From Saccharicrinis fermentans DSM 9555 = JCM 21142 (lineage in GTDB: Bacteria; Bacteroidota; Bacteroidia; Bacteroidales; Marinilabiliaceae): 64,000 bases of DNA. The stretch lies in the NCBI RefSeq assembly GCF_000517085.1, contig NZ_KI912107.1:4647980-4711979 (forward strand). Direction: 5' to 3'. The translations under genes and the position numbers were made by a program. The notes below the pieces were generated by a model. The model had not been told where the DNA came from and ran no database searches. It saw only the letters and a program-made list of their open reading frames with translations. This document shows, in pieces, positions 63,019-64,000 of the stretch. How positions within the stretch are numbered: position 1 is the stretch's first letter; every line of letters starts with the position of its first letter.

Positions 63019-63043
63019 TGTGGTTTTATTTAGATGAATAGTT

Positions 63044-64000
63044 ATGATGAATGCTTTTAAGATTATTGGCATATATATTATGCTATATATGGCCAATGCT
63101 TTGTGGAAAGTTTTTTACAATATTTACCTGGCCGAAATAGGTTTAACTGGTGCAGAGATCGGTACTTTAAATTCAATTATACAGGCACTCATTTTTATAG
63201 CAGTTGTGATATGGGGCAGGTATGCTGATAGAAAAGGTATCCGTCCGACCTTACGAATTGGTTTGCTGGTCACTGGAGTGCTGATGTTGATACTGTCGTT
63301 TGTAGCTGACTTTTGGTGCTTGGTGGTGTTTTTACCTGTATTTGCTTTTTTTTATCACCCGCTGGGCGCTCTAACAGATGCCATGGCTATGCAGTATGCA
63401 ACTGTTGAAAAAAAATATTCCTATGGAAGTTTTAGATTATGGGGCTCGCTTGGGTGGGCGGTGGCTGCAACTGTAGGTGGGTATTTGTTTACTTCGCTTT
63501 CATTAAAGCTTACTTTTTATATAGCAGCTATTACTTATATGCTTATTGTTCCTCTTTTGTCAACGCGAAAAAAAGTGCGTACCTATAAGGCGAACTTTAA
63601 GTTGGTGGGGTTACGGGATGTGATTAGTAATAAACCCTTGTTTTATTTTATGGGTATCCTGATTTTTTATGGCATGGTTTGTTCTCCTATGTTTTATTAT
63701 TTGAATCTTTATTTTTCAGAGTTACATGCTTCAAATACTATTATTGGATTGGCTTACGCCATCATGGCTCTAAGCGAAATACCGCTGTTTTTATTGGGTA
63801 ATAAACTCTTAAAAAAAATAGGGGTACGGCCTATATTGTTGATGGCCATGGGTTCTATTGTTATCAGATATGCGGTTCTGGGCTATTACCCTCATGTTGG
63901 TGTGGCATTAGCTGTTGGTTTGTTGCAAGGTGTTTCATTTGCTTTTTTTTTAGTGGCCGCGGTTAGTATCATTGAAAAGTTAATGCCCCAAGGACAACAT
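63044..64000 (+). CDS. MFS transporter (MFS_1-like), truncated by the window end
   Basis: 319 codons without a stop up to the last base. It begins MMNAFKIIGIYIMLYMANAL with WKVFYNIYLAEIGLTGAEIG, the N-terminus of the LacY/NupG-like MFS branch, and has the loop 2-3 motif GRYADRKGIRPTLRIG, then YGSFRLWGSLGWAVAATVGG and FGM-like helices in the second half. Substrate (a sugar, nucleoside or aromatic acid) cannot be told. ATG 63047 is an equal alternative start. Confidence 0.85.
   Translation, partial: MMNAFKIIGIYIMLYMANALWKVFYNIYLAEIGLTGAEIGTLNSIIQALIFIAVVIWGRYADRKGIRPTLRIGLLVTGVLMLILSFVADFWCLVVFLPVFAFFYHPLGALTDAMAMQYATVEKKYSYGSFRLWGSLGWAVAATVGGYLFTSLSLKLTFYIAAITYMLIVPLLSTRKKVRTYKANFKLVGLRDVISNKPLFYFMGILIFYGMVCSPMFYYLNLYFSELHASNTIIGLAYAIMALSEIPLFLLGNKLLKKIGVRPILLMAMGSIVIRYAVLGYYPHVGVALAVGLLQGVSFAFFLVAAVSIIEKLMPQGQH

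Noticed and set aside
1-64000. CRISPR array, rRNA operon, prophage or conjugative element
   Set aside because: No regularly spaced repeats, rRNA, phage structural or conjugation genes were seen.

Overview
The window is from a Bacteroidota chromosome, most likely a marine or anaerobic Bacteroidales/Marinilabiliales-type bacterium. The signs are Bacteroidota-style promoters (TTTG - 19 bases - TAnnTTTG) before porG and both tRNA genes, a porG-uppS-bamA-ompH envelope block, a ferredoxin-dependent 2-oxoacid oxidoreductase, DUF2723, DUF3108, DUF4834 and YfhO proteins, and moderate AT richness. There are two tRNA genes and no rRNA. The genus is not resolved from this window.

Layout. 0.4-3.7 kb: two tandem TlpA-like thioredoxins (the first without its CXXC) and grpE-dnaJ. 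3.7-12.1 kb: kbl diverging from an outer-membrane biogenesis block: porG-like, uppS, bamA, three ompH/skp copies, then murI behind its own terminator. 12.2-22.1 kb: housekeeping genes: gamma-carbonic anhydrase-like protein, korA-korB, tyrS, cvpA, a GH3-family protein, a deoxynucleoside kinase and two small beta-barrels. 22.2-25.9 kb: an accessory segment between tRNA-Leu(CAA) and tRNA-Gln(TTG), with three decayed transposases (ISAs1, IS1595 and ISNCY/IS1202 types), a possible small non-autonomous element and a secreted NUC-type nuclease. 26.1-37.3 kb: an envelope/glycan region with two giant DUF2723 GT-C-like membrane proteins, a polysaccharide deacetylase, purD, a polytopic membrane protein and a carbamoyltransferase. 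37.3-46.1 kb: yfhO, a GAF/PP2C-type phosphatase, an intact IS701-family element with a 4-bp target duplication, efp, a DUF3108 protein and tsaB. 46.4-52.1 kb: dCMP deaminase, an S41 protease, a DUF4834 protein, and a two-gene cytochrome bd-like module in which both membrane subunits end in a c-type haem domain. 52.4-64 kb: a thioester-containing alpha-2-macroglobulin lipoprotein, a flavodoxin-ferredoxin protein with a DsrE-like partner, an orphan sensor kinase, typA and an MFS transporter cut by the window end.

The most unusual signals are (1) a short intergenic element present three times (37.9, 38.0 and 46.1 kb), made of a terminator hairpin joined to a conserved block that reads like a translation start on + and, on -, like a small RNA carrying the complement of that start; (2) the cytochrome bd-like/haem c pair; (3) the twin DUF2723 proteins with a conserved FWDCGEF loop; and (4) an overlooked minus-strand reading frame at 52.2-52.4 kb. 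All functional statements rest on motifs read by eye; no database search was run.
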